DNA of 64,000 nt from Synergistaceae bacterium DZ-S4 (GTDB lineage: Bacteria; Synergistota; Synergistia; Synergistales; Synergistaceae): NCBI GenBank assembly GCA_025943965.1, contig JAPCWD010000006.1, forward strand, positions 62,001 to 126,000, read 5' to 3'. Position numbers and translations under genes: made by a program. A model generated the notes under the pieces. It was given only the letters and a program-made list of their open reading frames with translations, was not told the origin of the DNA and did no database searches. Positions 36,169 to 46,555 of the stretch are shown piece by piece; the stretch's first letter is position 1; each line of letters begins with the position of its first letter.

Positions 36169-39100
36169 ATGAAAATCATTGAAGTGTCACTGCGCAGGCC
36201 TGTAACGGTCCTCATCTGCACCATAGCCCTGATAGTCTTCGGCACCTATTCATACATGAACATGGGCGTTGAACGGATGCCAAACGTGGAATTCCCCATA
36301 GTCGTAGTCAGGACGGTAATGGAAGGTGCAAGCCCAGCGATCATCGACAATGATGTAACAGACGTGCTTGAAGCAAGGATAAACACGATAGAAGGCATAA
36401 AGAATCTGAGTTCAAGCAGCTACGAGGGGCGCTCCGTGATAGTCATAGAGTTCGACCTTGACAGAGACGTCGACGACGCTGCGGCTGACGTACGCGGAAA
36501 GGTGAGCATGGCTGCAGGCAGACTTCCGGATGACGCTGAGACCCCGCAGGTCGACAAATACGATCCTGCCGACAGGCCGATAATGAATGTAGCCGTCAAA
36601 AATGACGGCAGGACGGACATGAAAACCCTTGCCCGGTATGTTGACAAGGTCGTGACTGAACGCCTCCAGACCGTCAAGGGCGTCGGAGGCGTCCAGCTTG
36701 CAGGTTTCAGGGACAGGGAGATACGGATATGGATCAATACCGACAGCCTGGAAGCCTACGACCTTACGACAAAAGATATAAAATCCGCCATATACACGAA
36801 GCATGTCGAGCTCCCGGCTGGGCGCATTGAGACACCGACCAAGGAGTACGGGATAAGGCTTGAGGGAGAGTACTCATCCGTGGCAGAGCTTGAGTATCTG
36901 CCTGTCGCGGTAAGAAATGGCGCCGTCATAAGGCTGAGGGACATAGCGAGGATCGAAGACGGCCTTGAGGACAAGCGGAGCGGGGCAATTTACGAGGGCA
37001 GGCCCACTGTCATGGTGCAGATACGCAAGCAGAAGGGCGCCAACGAGGTCCTTCTATCCCGGCTGGTAAACGAGAGGATAAAAGAACTTAACAGCACTGC
37101 CCCTCCCGGGACGAGCCTTGCGGTGATGCAGGACAACGCCAAGTTCATAATGCGCTCCATGAACGGGGTCTTCTGGGACATCATAGCATCGGTCCTCCTA
37201 ACCTCCATCATAATGTTCATCTTCCTAAAAACCATAAGGGCAACGATAGTCGCAGTCATAACGATACCCGTATGTCTTCTCGGCAGCCTCTCTGTGCTTT
37301 ACTGGATGGGCATCACTATAAACAACATGTCGATGATGGGGCTCTCCCTGGCTGTCGGCATGGTAGTCGACGCAACAACTGTCGTAATGGAAAACATAAC
37401 CAGGCACCGCGATATGGGCAAGACCCCCTACAGGGCGGCCCAGGACGGCGGTAGCGAAGTAGCCTTCGCTGTAATTGCGGGCGCTGCGACGACTCTTGCC
37501 GTATTTGTGCCCGTTGCTTTCATGGGAGGGATAATGGGGCGATTTTTCAATTCCTTCGGAGTTACCGTCGCTACTACGATAAGCATATCACTCATCATAT
37601 CCCTGACTCTGACACCATATCTATGCTCCAGGATACTGGGGAAGAAGATCGACGGCCCCCTGCAGCAGAGGCTGGAAAAACCATTCTTATGGCTTGAGGA
37701 TAAATACTCAGGGTCGCTCAAATATGCCGTAACACACCGTAAAACCATTTTGATCGCGGGTCTGGGGCTTTTCATGCTGGGCATAGGATTTGCAACAACA
37801 CTCGGAACAGAATTTTTCCCAAGCGAGGACCAGGGGCGGCTGAGGGTGCAGATAGAACTGCCTGCCGATTCATCCCTTGAGATGACCGAAAGCGTCGTAA
37901 GAGACATGGTCGACGTCATACAGGCGGACGAGAGGGTCGCTTATACTTACGGTATAGTGGGAAGCGGCGGAGGCGAGGAGGTCTACAAGGCATCCATAAA
38001 TATGGAGCTGATAGACAGGGGGAGCAGGCCGGCTGCAGGCACAGTCATGAGGCAGCTTCGAAACAAACTCTCCGTCTTCAGGGATGTGGACTTCAAAATG
38101 GGAACATGGGGAGGTTCTGACATCACACTCGTGATCCAGGGACCCACAAGCGAATCCCTGGCAGAGATCGGGGAACTGATAAAGAAAGACCTGGCAGATA
38201 ACGCCAGAGGGCTTGTCGACATAACGACAGACCTGCAGATGAACAAGCCCAGGATAAACCTTGCGCTGAACCGTGCTCTGGCGGATGACCTGAACATCAA
38301 CATAAGGGACCTCTCCGACGAACTTATGACATGGTTCGGCGGAGACAGGGCAGGTTCTTTCAACCAGGATGGATACAGGTATGACATAAGAGTCCGGGCT
38401 GAAGCGATAGGAAGGGACGATCCCGAAAAACTGAAAAACACTCTGGTCAGGACAAATGACGGCCAGATAATAAGGGCAGAAGGCCTCGTAAGCAGTTCCG
38501 TAGGCATGTCGCCCAACGTCATAAAGAGGTACAACAGGCAGCGCTCCCTCCAGATCGGGGCTAATGTCGAAGGGATATCACCGGGCGAAGGCATCCTCAT
38601 AATGGAGGAAGTATTCCGGAAGTTTGCGCCTCAGGACGGCAGGTTCACCATTACCCCCGCCGGGGATTCAGAGTACATGAAAGAGAGCTTCTACTACATG
38701 TCCATAGCTCTGGTCTTCGCGATAATACTGGTATACATGGTCATGGCGATACAGTTTGAATCCTTTATCCATCCCTTCACGGTCATGTTCTCCCTTCCGC
38801 TGATGACTGCAGGCTCTTTCGGACTGCTCGCACTGGCAGGCCTCAGGATAAGCGTGATGAGCTTCATGGGCATAATCCTTCTTGTCGGCGTCGTGGTCAA
38901 CAACGCGATACTGCTTGTGGACTTCATAAATCAGCTAAGGGCCAGAGGCGTGGAGAAGACGGAGGCTGTTCTGCAGGCAGGGCCGCTGAGACTGAGGGCC
39001 ATACTGATGACCACAGTTTCGACAATGTTCGGCTCCCTGCCAGTGGCGCTGGCGCTGAGCGAGGGCGGCGAGACCCGTCAGCCGATGTCCGTGGCGGTCA

Positions 39101-39264
39101 TCGGAGGCCTTTTTACATCTACCATGCTTACTCTTATCGTCATTCCTGTCGTCTATCTCATGCTCGACGACATAAAGGACAGGGCGATGGCGGGAATAAA
39201 AAGATACCGCGCCTACAGGCGATTCAACAGGTCCGCACAGTCCAGGACGCTTAACTCCAAATAG
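36169..39264 (+). CDS. RND-family (HAE1/AcrB-type) efflux transporter
   Basis: 1031 residues, 12-helix proton-driven inner-membrane pump. N-terminal ISLRRPVTV-like helix start (VSLRRPVTVLICTIALIVFG), large periplasmic loops after helices 1 and 7, GMVVDATTVVMENITRH in helix 4 with the acidic proton-relay residues, and the C-terminal half helices (GIILLVGVVVNNAILLVDFI). The charged relay pair is VVDAT and a conserved lysine in helix 10. Forms a tripartite pump with the TolC and adaptor genes that follow. Gene order pump-TolC-adaptor is unusual; adaptor-pump-TolC is common. Substrate unknown. Confidence 0.95.
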   Translation: MKIIEVSLRRPVTVLICTIALIVFGTYSYMNMGVERMPNVEFPIVVVRTVMEGASPAIIDNDVTDVLEARINTIEGIKNLSSSSYEGRSVIVIEFDLDRDVDDAAADVRGKVSMAAGRLPDDAETPQVDKYDPADRPIMNVAVKNDGRTDMKTLARYVDKVVTERLQTVKGVGGVQLAGFRDREIRIWINTDSLEAYDLTTKDIKSAIYTKHVELPAGRIETPTKEYGIRLEGEYSSVAELEYLPVAVRNGAVIRLRDIARIEDGLEDKRSGAIYEGRPTVMVQIRKQKGANEVLLSRLVNERIKELNSTAPPGTSLAVMQDNAKFIMRSMNGVFWDIIASVLLTSIIMFIFLKTIRATIVAVITIPVCLLGSLSVLYWMGITINNMSMMGLSLAVGMVVDATTVVMENITRHRDMGKTPYRAAQDGGSEVAFAVIAGAATTLAVFVPVAFMGGIMGRFFNSFGVTVATTISISLIISLTLTPYLCSRILGKKIDGPLQQRLEKPFLWLEDKYSGSLKYAVTHRKTILIAGLGLFMLGIGFATTLGTEFFPSEDQGRLRVQIELPADSSLEMTESVVRDMVDVIQADERVAYTYGIVGSGGGEEVYKASINMELIDRGSRPAAGTVMRQLRNKLSVFRDVDFKMGTWGGSDITLVIQGPTSESLAEIGELIKKDLADNARGLVDITTDLQMNKPRINLALNRALADDLNINIRDLSDELMTWFGGDRAGSFNQDGYRYDIRVRAEAIGRDDPEKLKNTLVRTNDGQIIRAEGLVSSSVGMSPNVIKRYNRQRSLQIGANVEGISPGEGILIMEEVFRKFAPQDGRFTITPAGDSEYMKESFYYMSIALVFAIILVYMVMAIQFESFIHPFTVMFSLPLMTAGSFGLLALAGLRISVMSFMGIILLVGVVVNNAILLVDFINQLRARGVEKTEAVLQAGPLRLRAILMTTVSTMFGSLPVALALSEGGETRQPMSVAVIGGLFTSTMLTLIVIPVVYLMLDDIKDRAMAGIKRYRAYRRFNRSAQSRTLNSK

Positions 39265-39284
39265 GGGGAGTGACATAGAGAATT

Positions 39285-40589
39285 ATGAAAAAAAAGGCAA
39301 CCATCCTAATGATAATGGTTTTGGCGCTGCTCTGCCGGACACTGCCTGCCGGAGCTGATGACGGGCTTATCGACATACACGGGGCTGTCGAACTCACCCT
39401 GAAGAACAATTCAGGCCTTAGATTACTCAGGCAGGAGACAATAAAGGCATACGCGTTCAAGATACAGGCCGACGGGACTCTCCTCCCGAGCATCACCGCC
39501 AACGCCGGCCTGGACAGGCAGAAGGAGAGTACTACTAATGACGGAGAAAGAAACGACAACAAAACTGCCGGGGTGACGCTTGAGCAGACGATCTACTCCG
39601 GAGGCAAAAATTCCGCGATAAGAGACCAGTCAAAACAGGTAAAGAACATGGCGGAGATGATAATAGCAGACGGCGAGAACAATGCTGTGGGAGAACTCTA
39701 CGCAAGGTTCTACAACGTGCTTCTGCAGTGTGAGAGGATAAAGGCCGAGGAGTCAGCTGTCAGTACATCCGAACAGCACCTCAGGGAGGTCCGAAGGATG
39801 AGGGAGCTTGGGCTCGCCAACAGTCTTGAAGTGATACGTGCAGGACAGCAGCTCGCCACGAACACGGCAAACCTAAGCACCGCAAAGGGGCTGTATGAGT
39901 CTGCCCATATCTCGCTTATGAATTACATGGCCATCCCTCCCGAGAAAAGGGTCGGTGTGAAGGGAGAACTTAACGTCCCGGAAGCGGAAGGAGGCAGGCC
40001 GCTCTCCCTCGAAAGAGCTCAGGCCAACAGGGCTGACCTGAAGAAACTTGAAGAACAGCTGGAATACCAGAAAAACCAGATATTGATAGAAAAAAGCGGC
40101 AGCAGGCCTAAAATAACCTTTGGCGCATCAGCAGGATATCTGGATCCCTACCAGAAGACAGATAGAGGGGACGACACCTGGAGGGCCGAGCTCTCGGTCA
40201 CTGTGCCCATCTTCGACAGGAACACCTCAAGGGGAAACGCAATAAAGGCCGGCGCCGTGCTTGAACAGGACAAAATTGCGCTTGAACAGAAGGAACTGGA
40301 CATAAAATCAGAGGTGGAGATCGCCTGGTCAGAGACAGAAAGCACCCTCCACCACCTTAAGGCTTCGGAAAAGGCCCTTGATCTGGCAAAGGAGTCCCTG
40401 CGGCTCGCCGAGGTGGGATTCCGTGAAGGAGTAACTCCGCAGCTTGACCTGCTGAACGCACAGACTTCGCTCACATCGGCAAGGCTGGATCACGCCAGGT
40501 CCCAGTTCAACCACCTTATAGCGATAGTTGCGCTGAAAGTTACAGAGGGGACAGTCATACAATGGACCGGGGAGAGAAGACTACCATGA
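39285..40589 (+). CDS. TolC-family outer-membrane efflux protein
   Basis: 434 residues with a signal peptide (MKKKATILMIMVLALLCRTLPAGA) and two TolC repeats of long helical hairpins joined by beta strands (SLEVIRAGQQLATNTANLS and VTPQLDLLNAQTSLTSARLDHA are the matching repeats). Exports substrate from the RND pump across the outer membrane. Starts 20 bases after the pump gene; the end overlaps the adaptor gene (TGA inside ATGA). Confidence 0.92.
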   Translation: MKKKATILMIMVLALLCRTLPAGADDGLIDIHGAVELTLKNNSGLRLLRQETIKAYAFKIQADGTLLPSITANAGLDRQKESTTNDGERNDNKTAGVTLEQTIYSGGKNSAIRDQSKQVKNMAEMIIADGENNAVGELYARFYNVLLQCERIKAEESAVSTSEQHLREVRRMRELGLANSLEVIRAGQQLATNTANLSTAKGLYESAHISLMNYMAIPPEKRVGVKGELNVPEAEGGRPLSLERAQANRADLKKLEEQLEYQKNQILIEKSGSRPKITFGASAGYLDPYQKTDRGDDTWRAELSVTVPIFDRNTSRGNAIKAGAVLEQDKIALEQKELDIKSEVEIAWSETESTLHHLKASEKALDLAKESLRLAEVGFREGVTPQLDLLNAQTSLTSARLDHARSQFNHLIAIVALKVTEGTVIQWTGERRLP

Positions 40590-41806
40590 CGAACAACAAC
40601 GACAATGGCTTTTTTAAGAAAAAGGGCACTGAAAGAAAGAGGCTTTTCCTGATAATCGGAGCGGCAGTGCTTTTGCTGACCTTTATTGGCATATACAGCA
40701 GAAGGGAGGCAATATTTTCCAAAACCCAGAACAGCAACGGATCTCAGCCTGCCGCGGTCAAGGTCCAGACTGTCAAAGCCGATAAGGTCGTCAGGGAGAG
40801 CATAATCCAGAACACTTCGATAGACGCGGTAGACAGGGTAAAGATCCTGCCGAGGGTAACGGGGAGGCTTGAAAAACTCCATGTGCTCCGGGGTGACACC
40901 GTGAAGAAGGGACAGACGATAGCCACCCTTGAACACGACCAGCAGGATGCCCTGATAGGTTCGGTCCGGGCACAGGAGGCATCCGCGAAAGCAGATTCCG
41001 AGAGGGCAAGGGCTGAGATGATGAACGCGAAGACCAACCTCGACAGGTACGCAAGGCTTGTCAAAGAGGGCTTCAGCACGCAGCAGCAGTACGATTCCGT
41101 AGAGACCGCCTATACAAGCGCAAGGGCTTCCTACAATGCGGCACTTGCCAAAGAGAAACAGGCGGCCGCAGAGCTGGAGCGAGTAAGCTCAGCAAAGGCG
41201 GATTACATAATGGTCGCCCCGATAGACGGAACAGTGCTGGATGATTTCTCACTCACTACGGGAGCGATGATATCGCCCAGCTCTCCCCTGCTTGACATCG
41301 CCGACCTCAGCAGGCTCAAGGCAACGCTGAAAGTTCCCGAATCCAAGATCTTCGCCGTGAAAGCAGGAATGCCGGTCTTCCTCAGGTTTGACGCATTGCC
41401 GGCTGAGGAGTTCATCGGTAAGGTAACGAGGATCGACCAGTATGTAGACCCCTCAACAAGAACGAGCAACGTCGAGATAGAGCTGGACAACAGGGAGACG
41501 GGCGGAAGGCTCCGCCCGGGAATGTTCGGCCAGGCTTCCATAATTGAGAGGGAAATAGCGAACGCAGTTTTGATACCTGAGAACGCCCTTCACGAAAGTG
41601 AAAAAGGGTTCTATGTCCTGCTTGAAGAAAATGGGACCGCGAAGCTTCGTGAAGTTTCGACCGGCGTAAGGCAAGGGGCCCTGATACACATTACAGGAGG
41701 ACTTAATGAGGGAGAGAGGGTTATAATCTTCGGAGGAAGCACTCTCAACGACGGAGACAGCGTAACTGTCGGCGGAGAAGAGAATAACAAGGATAAATCT
41801 GAATAG
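40586..41806 (+). CDS. RND efflux periplasmic adaptor (MFP family)
   Basis: About 406 residues from the ATG at 40586, which overlaps the TolC stop as ATGA; an ATG at 40562 is also in frame. One membrane anchor (LFLIIGAAVLLLTFIGIY), barrel-sandwich hybrid with LHVLRGDTVKKGQTIATLE, a long coiled coil (about 105-180, ASAKADSERARAEMMNAKTN), second half of the lipoyl domain (IDGTVLDDFSLTTGAMISP) and beta-barrel. Bridges the pump and TolC. Confidence 0.92.
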   Translation: MTNNNDNGFFKKKGTERKRLFLIIGAAVLLLTFIGIYSRREAIFSKTQNSNGSQPAAVKVQTVKADKVVRESIIQNTSIDAVDRVKILPRVTGRLEKLHVLRGDTVKKGQTIATLEHDQQDALIGSVRAQEASAKADSERARAEMMNAKTNLDRYARLVKEGFSTQQQYDSVETAYTSARASYNAALAKEKQAAAELERVSSAKADYIMVAPIDGTVLDDFSLTTGAMISPSSPLLDIADLSRLKATLKVPESKIFAVKAGMPVFLRFDALPAEEFIGKVTRIDQYVDPSTRTSNVEIELDNRETGGRLRPGMFGQASIIEREIANAVLIPENALHESEKGFYVLLEENGTAKLREVSTGVRQGALIHITGGLNEGERVIIFGGSTLNDGDSVTVGGEENNKDKSE

Positions 41807-41818
41807 GGGGCATCTGAA

Positions 41819-42565
41819 ATGTACAAGGTGGTCTTGCTCAGGCACGGGGAAAGCGAATGGAACAGGGAGAACAGGTTTACGGGATGGACGGACGTGCCGC
41901 TTTCCGAAAAGGGACTTACGGAAGCACAGTCTGCGGGCAGAATACTGAAGGAAAAGGGATTTGTCTTCGACAAGGCCTATACCTCCGTCCTAAAAAGAGC
42001 GATCAAGACCCTCTGGTGCGTACTTGAAGAAATGGACCTCATGTGGATCCCCGTGGAGAACTCATGGAAGCTTAACGAACGCCACTACGGAGGGCTCCAG
42101 GGGCTCAACAAGTCCGAGACCGCCGCGAAGTACGGAGATGAACAGGTAAAGATCTGGAGGCGCAGCTACGCCACACGCCCCCCCCTTCTCGATAAAAGCG
42201 ATGAAAGGTACCCGGGGAAAGATCCCAGGTACGCCGGACTTTCCGAAAAGGAGCTCCCTGAGGGAGAGTGCCTTGAAGACACAGTGGCAAGAGTAGTGCC
42301 GTACTGGAAAGAAACCATCGCTCCGGACATAAGGGCAGGCAAGAAACTTGTTATAGCGGCTCACGGCAACAGCCTCAGGGCACTTGTAAAGTACCTTGAC
42401 GTAATATCGGAGAAAGAGATACTGGAACTCAACATCCCCACCGGCATCCCCCTCATCTACGAACTTGACGAAGAGCTCAAACCGATCAGGCACTATTACC
42501 TCGGCGATGAGGACGCTATAGCAGCTGCCCAGGCCGCTGTTGCAAACCAGGGCAAGAGCAGGTAA
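41819..42565 (+). CDS. gpmA: 2,3-bisphosphoglycerate-dependent phosphoglycerate mutase
   Basis: 248 residues. Histidine-phosphatase fold enzyme interconverting 3- and 2-phosphoglycerate in glycolysis. The phosphorylated histidine is in [18 protein letters not shown] (residues 4-21), and the family also shows [12 protein letters not shown] and [14 protein letters not shown]. Start ATG with AGGGGGC upstream. It follows the efflux operon closely, with no terminator between, but looks functionally unrelated. Confidence 0.96.
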   Translation: MYKVVLLRHGESEWNRENRFTGWTDVPLSEKGLTEAQSAGRILKEKGFVFDKAYTSVLKRAIKTLWCVLEEMDLMWIPVENSWKLNERHYGGLQGLNKSETAAKYGDEQVKIWRRSYATRPPLLDKSDERYPGKDPRYAGLSEKELPEGECLEDTVARVVPYWKETIAPDIRAGKKLVIAAHGNSLRALVKYLDVISEKEILELNIPTGIPLIYELDEELKPIRHYYLGDEDAIAAAQAAVANQGKSR

Positions 42566-42598
42566 GTGCGGAATAGCGATATTATTTGAAGAACAGCG

Positions 42599-42632
42599 CC
42601 CCTTCTACCTCCGGGAAAAGGGGTCTTTTTTA
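42599..42632 (+). terminator. terminator after gpmA
   Basis: CCCCTT (42599-42604) pairs with AAGGGG (42618-42623), followed by TCTTTTTT. Confidence 0.82.
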
Positions 42633-42727
42633 ATTTAAATAATAATTGAAGCGGTTTTCAAAAAGATATGGTAATATCGTTGAAACAGAGGCACTGATCA
42701 TATAACCGACCGACAGAGGGTGTTTTT

Positions 42728-44383
42728 TTGAAACTTCGGCGCCTGTTTTGGCTTGTCTTTCTACTGTGCTCTGTAATACCGCCCCTTATACTCTCCGTTT
42801 TCCTTATCACCAGATCATACAATACCGAGAAAAATCTGGTACTCAGAAACCTCCAGACAACTTCGGCCGTATTATCGACTTCACTGAGCAACATTCTTGA
42901 TGCCAACAGGACAGACATAGCCGCCACTTTCGAAGGACCGGCACTGCAGAGAGTACTCGCATCAGGAAAAGATTTCCGGGAGCTGGACAAGGATTCAAAG
43001 GAATACCTCGTTAAGGTTTTCAAATCCAGAGTAAGGGCTTCCGCACTTGTAATGGGAGTCGCCCTGATGGACAAAGAGGGATACATTGTAGCAAGCAGCA
43101 ACGAGCAGCTTATGGGCAGCAAAAACCCCCTCCCGGAAAACTCCCTCGAAAAGGCCAAAGAAAAAAAAGGCTATTACCTGACTGACACCTTCTACATCCC
43201 GCTTATGACCAAAGTACCCCTCTACGCGATGATAATGCCCCTTTACAATAATGGAAATTTCAGAGGAGCGCTTGGGTTCTCCTTTTCTGCGGATTTTATC
43301 CAAAAAATGGTGGACAGGGCGGAGCTGACCAAAAGATTCCAGACAAGGCTTATAACTGTAGTTGACAGGAACAACAGGATAATCTCGACGAGCGATCCTG
43401 ATTTCTACAGAGGAGAGTCCTTAAGCAATTACCTTGAAAAGCCCTTGTCAGAAGGTTCTTCAGATATTTCCGGAGGGGAAAACGGAGCTCCGAAAAAGCC
43501 GGAGCTTGTAAGGTTCAAAACATCAAGGGGAAATAACATAGGCTATTTTTCAAGGATAGAAGAAAATGGATGGGGCCTGATCCTCTCGATAGACGAGAAC
43601 GAGATAATGGCGCCCCTCCGCGAAATGATACTTTGGAACGCAATCTTCGCAGCCGCGGTGATCATTGCGGTCTCGATGATCTTCACCCGCCTGTCCTCCT
43701 ATTTTTCAGGACCTTTCCTTAAACTGACAGACGCAATGGAGAGGTATCGCAGAGGAGATCAATCAGCCAGGTTCGAATACAGGGGAGACGATGAGTTCGG
43801 ACAGATAGCCGTTACGTTCAACGAAATGGCAGAGACTCTAAATGTTGTCCTGTCCAATGAGAAATTGAAAAGCAAGTATTACGAGGACAAATCAAACGTT
43901 GACCAGCTTTCGGGCATACTGAACAAAGCAGCCACGGAGACACTCATATCAAAGATACTTGACGACAGTACCGATACCGACGCACATGCGGTCTTGATCA
44001 TGGACATCGACAACTTCAAATCGATAAACGACAATTTCGGACACGCGGCAGGCGACAGAGTGATAAAGGAAGTCGCGGCCGAACTTAAAAAAACGTTCAG
44101 GGAGATGGATATCGTTGGGAGGATCGGCGGTGATGAGTTCATGGTCTTCATAAGACACGTTGAGGACATTGCAGTTATCAGGGAAAAAGCAGAGCACATA
44201 GCAGAGGCCGCGGCAAGGTCATCCTGCATTGTGGAAAGCCTGCCCGATATAACCATGAGCATCGGATGCAGCAGGTTCCCCGCAGACGGAACGACTTTCA
44301 GAGAACTATACGAAAAGGCAGATAAAGCTCTCTACACCACTAAAAGGAGCGGCAAAAACGGCTTCACAGTATACGAGGCCTGA
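42728..44383 (+). CDS. membrane diguanylate cyclase with extracytoplasmic Cache-like sensor
   Basis: 551 residues starting at TTG after GAGGGTG. Order: membrane helix (about 5-27), periplasmic Cache-type sensor (about 28-290), second helix (about 298-320, ILWNAIFAAAVIIAVSMIF), HAMP (to about 375), GGDEF domain (about 395-551). The active-site motif RIGGDEFMVF is intact and preceded by REMD, the RxxD inhibitory site for c-di-GMP. Should make c-di-GMP from GTP in response to an outside signal, possibly an amino acid. Monocistronic between two terminators. Confidence 0.94.
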   Translation: MKLRRLFWLVFLLCSVIPPLILSVFLITRSYNTEKNLVLRNLQTTSAVLSTSLSNILDANRTDIAATFEGPALQRVLASGKDFRELDKDSKEYLVKVFKSRVRASALVMGVALMDKEGYIVASSNEQLMGSKNPLPENSLEKAKEKKGYYLTDTFYIPLMTKVPLYAMIMPLYNNGNFRGALGFSFSADFIQKMVDRAELTKRFQTRLITVVDRNNRIISTSDPDFYRGESLSNYLEKPLSEGSSDISGGENGAPKKPELVRFKTSRGNNIGYFSRIEENGWGLILSIDENEIMAPLREMILWNAIFAAAVIIAVSMIFTRLSSYFSGPFLKLTDAMERYRRGDQSARFEYRGDDEFGQIAVTFNEMAETLNVVLSNEKLKSKYYEDKSNVDQLSGILNKAATETLISKILDDSTDTDAHAVLIMDIDNFKSINDNFGHAAGDRVIKEVAAELKKTFREMDIVGRIGGDEFMVFIRHVEDIAVIREKAEHIAEAAARSSCIVESLPDITMSIGCSRFPADGTTFRELYEKADKALYTTKRSGKNGFTVYEA

Positions 44384-44397
44384 TCATATCAACGGAA

Positions 44398-44435
44398 AGC
44401 AGATGGCAAAAGAAGTTTGCCGTCTGCTATTTTCG
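44398..44435 (+). terminator. terminator after the diguanylate cyclase
   Basis: 13-bp stem AGCAGATGGCAAA/TTTGCCGTCTGCT with one G-T pair and an AGAAG loop, then ATTTTC. Confidence 0.85.
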
Positions 44436-44620
44436 GCACTTAAAGACAGTAAAAGACAAACTTGCCAAACGCTTTTCATCTTTACTCATTTGCAGTAACC
44501 CGGACAGCAGAGATTTTTTACAACACTTTTTTCAATCAGCCAAAAGCACTATGCACGGAGCTTCCATACGGATAGAATCTGAAAATATACAATGCAGACG
44601 CATGTCGGGGAGGGAAAAAC

Positions 44621-45592
44621 ATGGTATACATTCTCGAAAAGGCAGACAGAGACCTCTTTTACAGCAGGAACGACCCAAAAGACAGACGGCTGGGTGAACT
44701 GATCCACAGAGGCAAACTCTCGGCCGTTCGCGATTCCGATGTGGTCATCATAGGCGCCCCCGAAGACAGGGGCGTGACGGCAAACAAGGGCAGGCCCGGC
44801 GCAGCGAAAGGCCCCGACGACGTCAGGCGGCGCCTTTACAAACTGACTCCGGGATTCAACATGGACCTGGACAGGATAAGGGTCATAGATACAGGGAACA
44901 TATCGACAAAGGGGCTGACCCTGGAAGAGGTGCACCTCGCCCTGCAGGAAGCTGTGGCCGATGCAGTCTCAAGGGGCGGGATCCCCCTGGTAATAGGCGG
45001 GGGACACGACCTCACGTATCCGGGTGTCGCAGGGCTGGTGCAGGGCGCCGGACTGAAAAAGGACTCCCTGGGACTGATAAACGTAGACGCGCACCTCGAC
45101 GTCAGGACGGACGAGAACGGCATAAACAGCGGCACTTCCTTCTACAGGGCCCTTACACAGCTTCCGGACAAAGCCCTGTTGGGAAACGCGTTCGTTGAAT
45201 TCGCCATACAGGAACCTTACAACTCACCCTACTATTACAACTGGGTAAAGAAGCAGGGAGGAAGTGTATTCACCCTTAAAGAGGTCTCGGAACGGGTGAT
45301 GGAATCTTTTTTGCAGGCCCTCAGCATCGTCAGCAAGAAAGGTCGTACAGTCGCACTCTCCCTTGACATAGACGCCGTCAGAAGCACTGAGGCGCCGGGA
45401 GCATCAGCGAGCAACCCGAGCGGACTCAAGGCGCCCGAACTGGACAAGATAGCCTACCTTGCAGGCAGAAGCCAGCAGATACGGTACCTCGACATAATGG
45501 AGGTCTCCCCTCCGTTGGACCAGGACCACCGAACGGCATCCCTTGCGGCATCCTCCATCTTCTGGTTCCTCAGGGGCCTCTCCGAAAGATAA
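44621..45592 (+). CDS. arginase/agmatinase/formiminoglutamase-family enzyme
   Basis: 323 residues of the ureohydrolase fold with the binuclear manganese ligands in IGGGHDLTYPG (H129), INVDAHLDVR (D156, H158, D160) and LSLDIDAVRSTEAPG (D pair near 248). The N-terminal RPGAAKGPDDVR fits formimidoylglutamase (HutG) or agmatinase. ARSTEAPG-type spacing favours formimidoylglutamase of the histidine pathway, but no hut genes are adjacent. Start ATG after GGGGAGGG. Monocistronic. Confidence 0.88.
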   Translation: MVYILEKADRDLFYSRNDPKDRRLGELIHRGKLSAVRDSDVVIIGAPEDRGVTANKGRPGAAKGPDDVRRRLYKLTPGFNMDLDRIRVIDTGNISTKGLTLEEVHLALQEAVADAVSRGGIPLVIGGGHDLTYPGVAGLVQGAGLKKDSLGLINVDAHLDVRTDENGINSGTSFYRALTQLPDKALLGNAFVEFAIQEPYNSPYYYNWVKKQGGSVFTLKEVSERVMESFLQALSIVSKKGRTVALSLDIDAVRSTEAPGASASNPSGLKAPELDKIAYLAGRSQQIRYLDIMEVSPPLDQDHRTASLAASSIFWFLRGLSER

Positions 45593-45642
45593 TAAACTTC
45601 GCACACAATAATATTCCCCACAGATTTACCTGAACTGTTCAG

Positions 45643-45671
45643 AGAGGATCATTTCATGACCCTCTTTTTTT
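45643..45671 (+). terminator. terminator after the arginase-family gene
   Basis: AGAGG-A-TCAT / ATGA-C-CCTCT hairpin with TTC loop followed by seven T. Confidence 0.75.
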
Positions 45672-45758
45672 ATTCCGGTTCGCGTGTGACCAGGTCACAG
45701 ACCACAGGACTTCTCCGTGTTATAAAAAAGGGGAACAGCAGATATAGGATGTGATCGT

Positions 45759-45968
45759 ATGGCGATATCAGTCAAAAAAAGGAGACAGGCAAGAGTATTG
45801 CACCAAGATTGTGTGGCCTGCGGCGCATGCGTCAACGTATGCCCGATCAGCGCAATTTCCATATATAAGGGGATATGGGCTGATGTGGACCCGAATAAGT
45901 GCATCGGATGCTCCAAATGTGAAAGGATCTGCCCTCCCTCCGCAATAACAATGGGGGTTTTGGAATGA
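45759..45968 (+). CDS. 2[4Fe-4S] ferredoxin
   Basis: 69 residues with two CxxCxxCxxxCP-type cluster motifs: CVACGACVNVCP (about 18-29) and CIGCSKCERICPP (about 48-60). A basic N-terminus (VKKRRQAR) precedes them. Its TGA overlaps the ATG of the membrane Fe-S protein gene as ATGA, so the two proteins probably work as an electron-transfer pair. Confidence 0.93.
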   Translation: MAISVKKRRQARVLHQDCVACGACVNVCPISAISIYKGIWADVDPNKCIGCSKCERICPPSAITMGVLE

Positions 45969-46552
45969 GCGTGAGCAGGAGCTGGAAGGACAAAATGTGG
46001 ATCTCCTCTCTCTTCTACTTCTCACTTGGCTTCTTCAACATAATGTTCGCATGGCTGGGCATGATCTGCTTTGTCATTCCCATACTGATGTCAATGTCCG
46101 GCAGGGAGAAGACCTTCTGCAACAGCTACTGCGGGAGGGGACAGCTCTTTACGCTTCTCGGCTCGAGGAAAAAGATCTCCCTCAACATGGACCTCCCGGC
46201 ATTTTTGAAAAGCAAATGGTTTCGTTATGGATTTCTCCTGTTCTTTATGGTCATGTTCATCAACATGCTCTTTGCGACATGGACTGTATTTTCGGGAAGC
46301 GGGAGCCTGAATGAAGCGGTAAGACTCTTCTGGACCTTCGATGTGCCATGGGAGTGGGCAAACAGGGCCGGGGAAGGCATTCCGCTCTGGACAGTACAGT
46401 TTGCCTATGGTTTTTACAGCCTCATGCTCACGTCACTCATACTTGGCCTTTTGAGCATGCTTATCTTTAAACCCAGGTCCTGGTGCGTATATTGCCCTAT
46501 GGGCACCGCTACCCAGATTATTTGCAAAATAAAGGAAGGAGAGAAACTGTAA
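45965..46552 (+). CDS. NapH/NosR-like membrane protein with [4Fe-4S]-type cysteine motifs
   Basis: 195 residues, about four membrane helices, with two short cysteine motifs near the membrane surface: CNSYCGRGQLF (about 54-64) and WCVYCPMGTATQIICK (about 172-187). These match the CxxxCP motifs of NapH/NosR/CcoG-type proteins, but each is shortened and the usual C-terminal ferredoxin domain is missing. The upstream ferredoxin could supply it as a separate polypeptide. Probably moves electrons across or along the membrane; the partner is unknown. Converges with the Crp/Fnr regulator gene. Confidence 0.78.
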   Translation: MSVSRSWKDKMWISSLFYFSLGFFNIMFAWLGMICFVIPILMSMSGREKTFCNSYCGRGQLFTLLGSRKKISLNMDLPAFLKSKWFRYGFLLFFMVMFINMLFATWTVFSGSGSLNEAVRLFWTFDVPWEWANRAGEGIPLWTVQFAYGFYSLMLTSLILGLLSMLIFKPRSWCVYCPMGTATQIICKIKEGEKL

Positions 46553-46555
46553 AAG

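Noticed and set aside
42728..42762. Second in-frame TGA selenoprotein or frameshift at the diguanylate cyclase start
   Set aside because: The TTG with GAGGGTG upstream gives a normal signal-anchor start; no interruption is needed.
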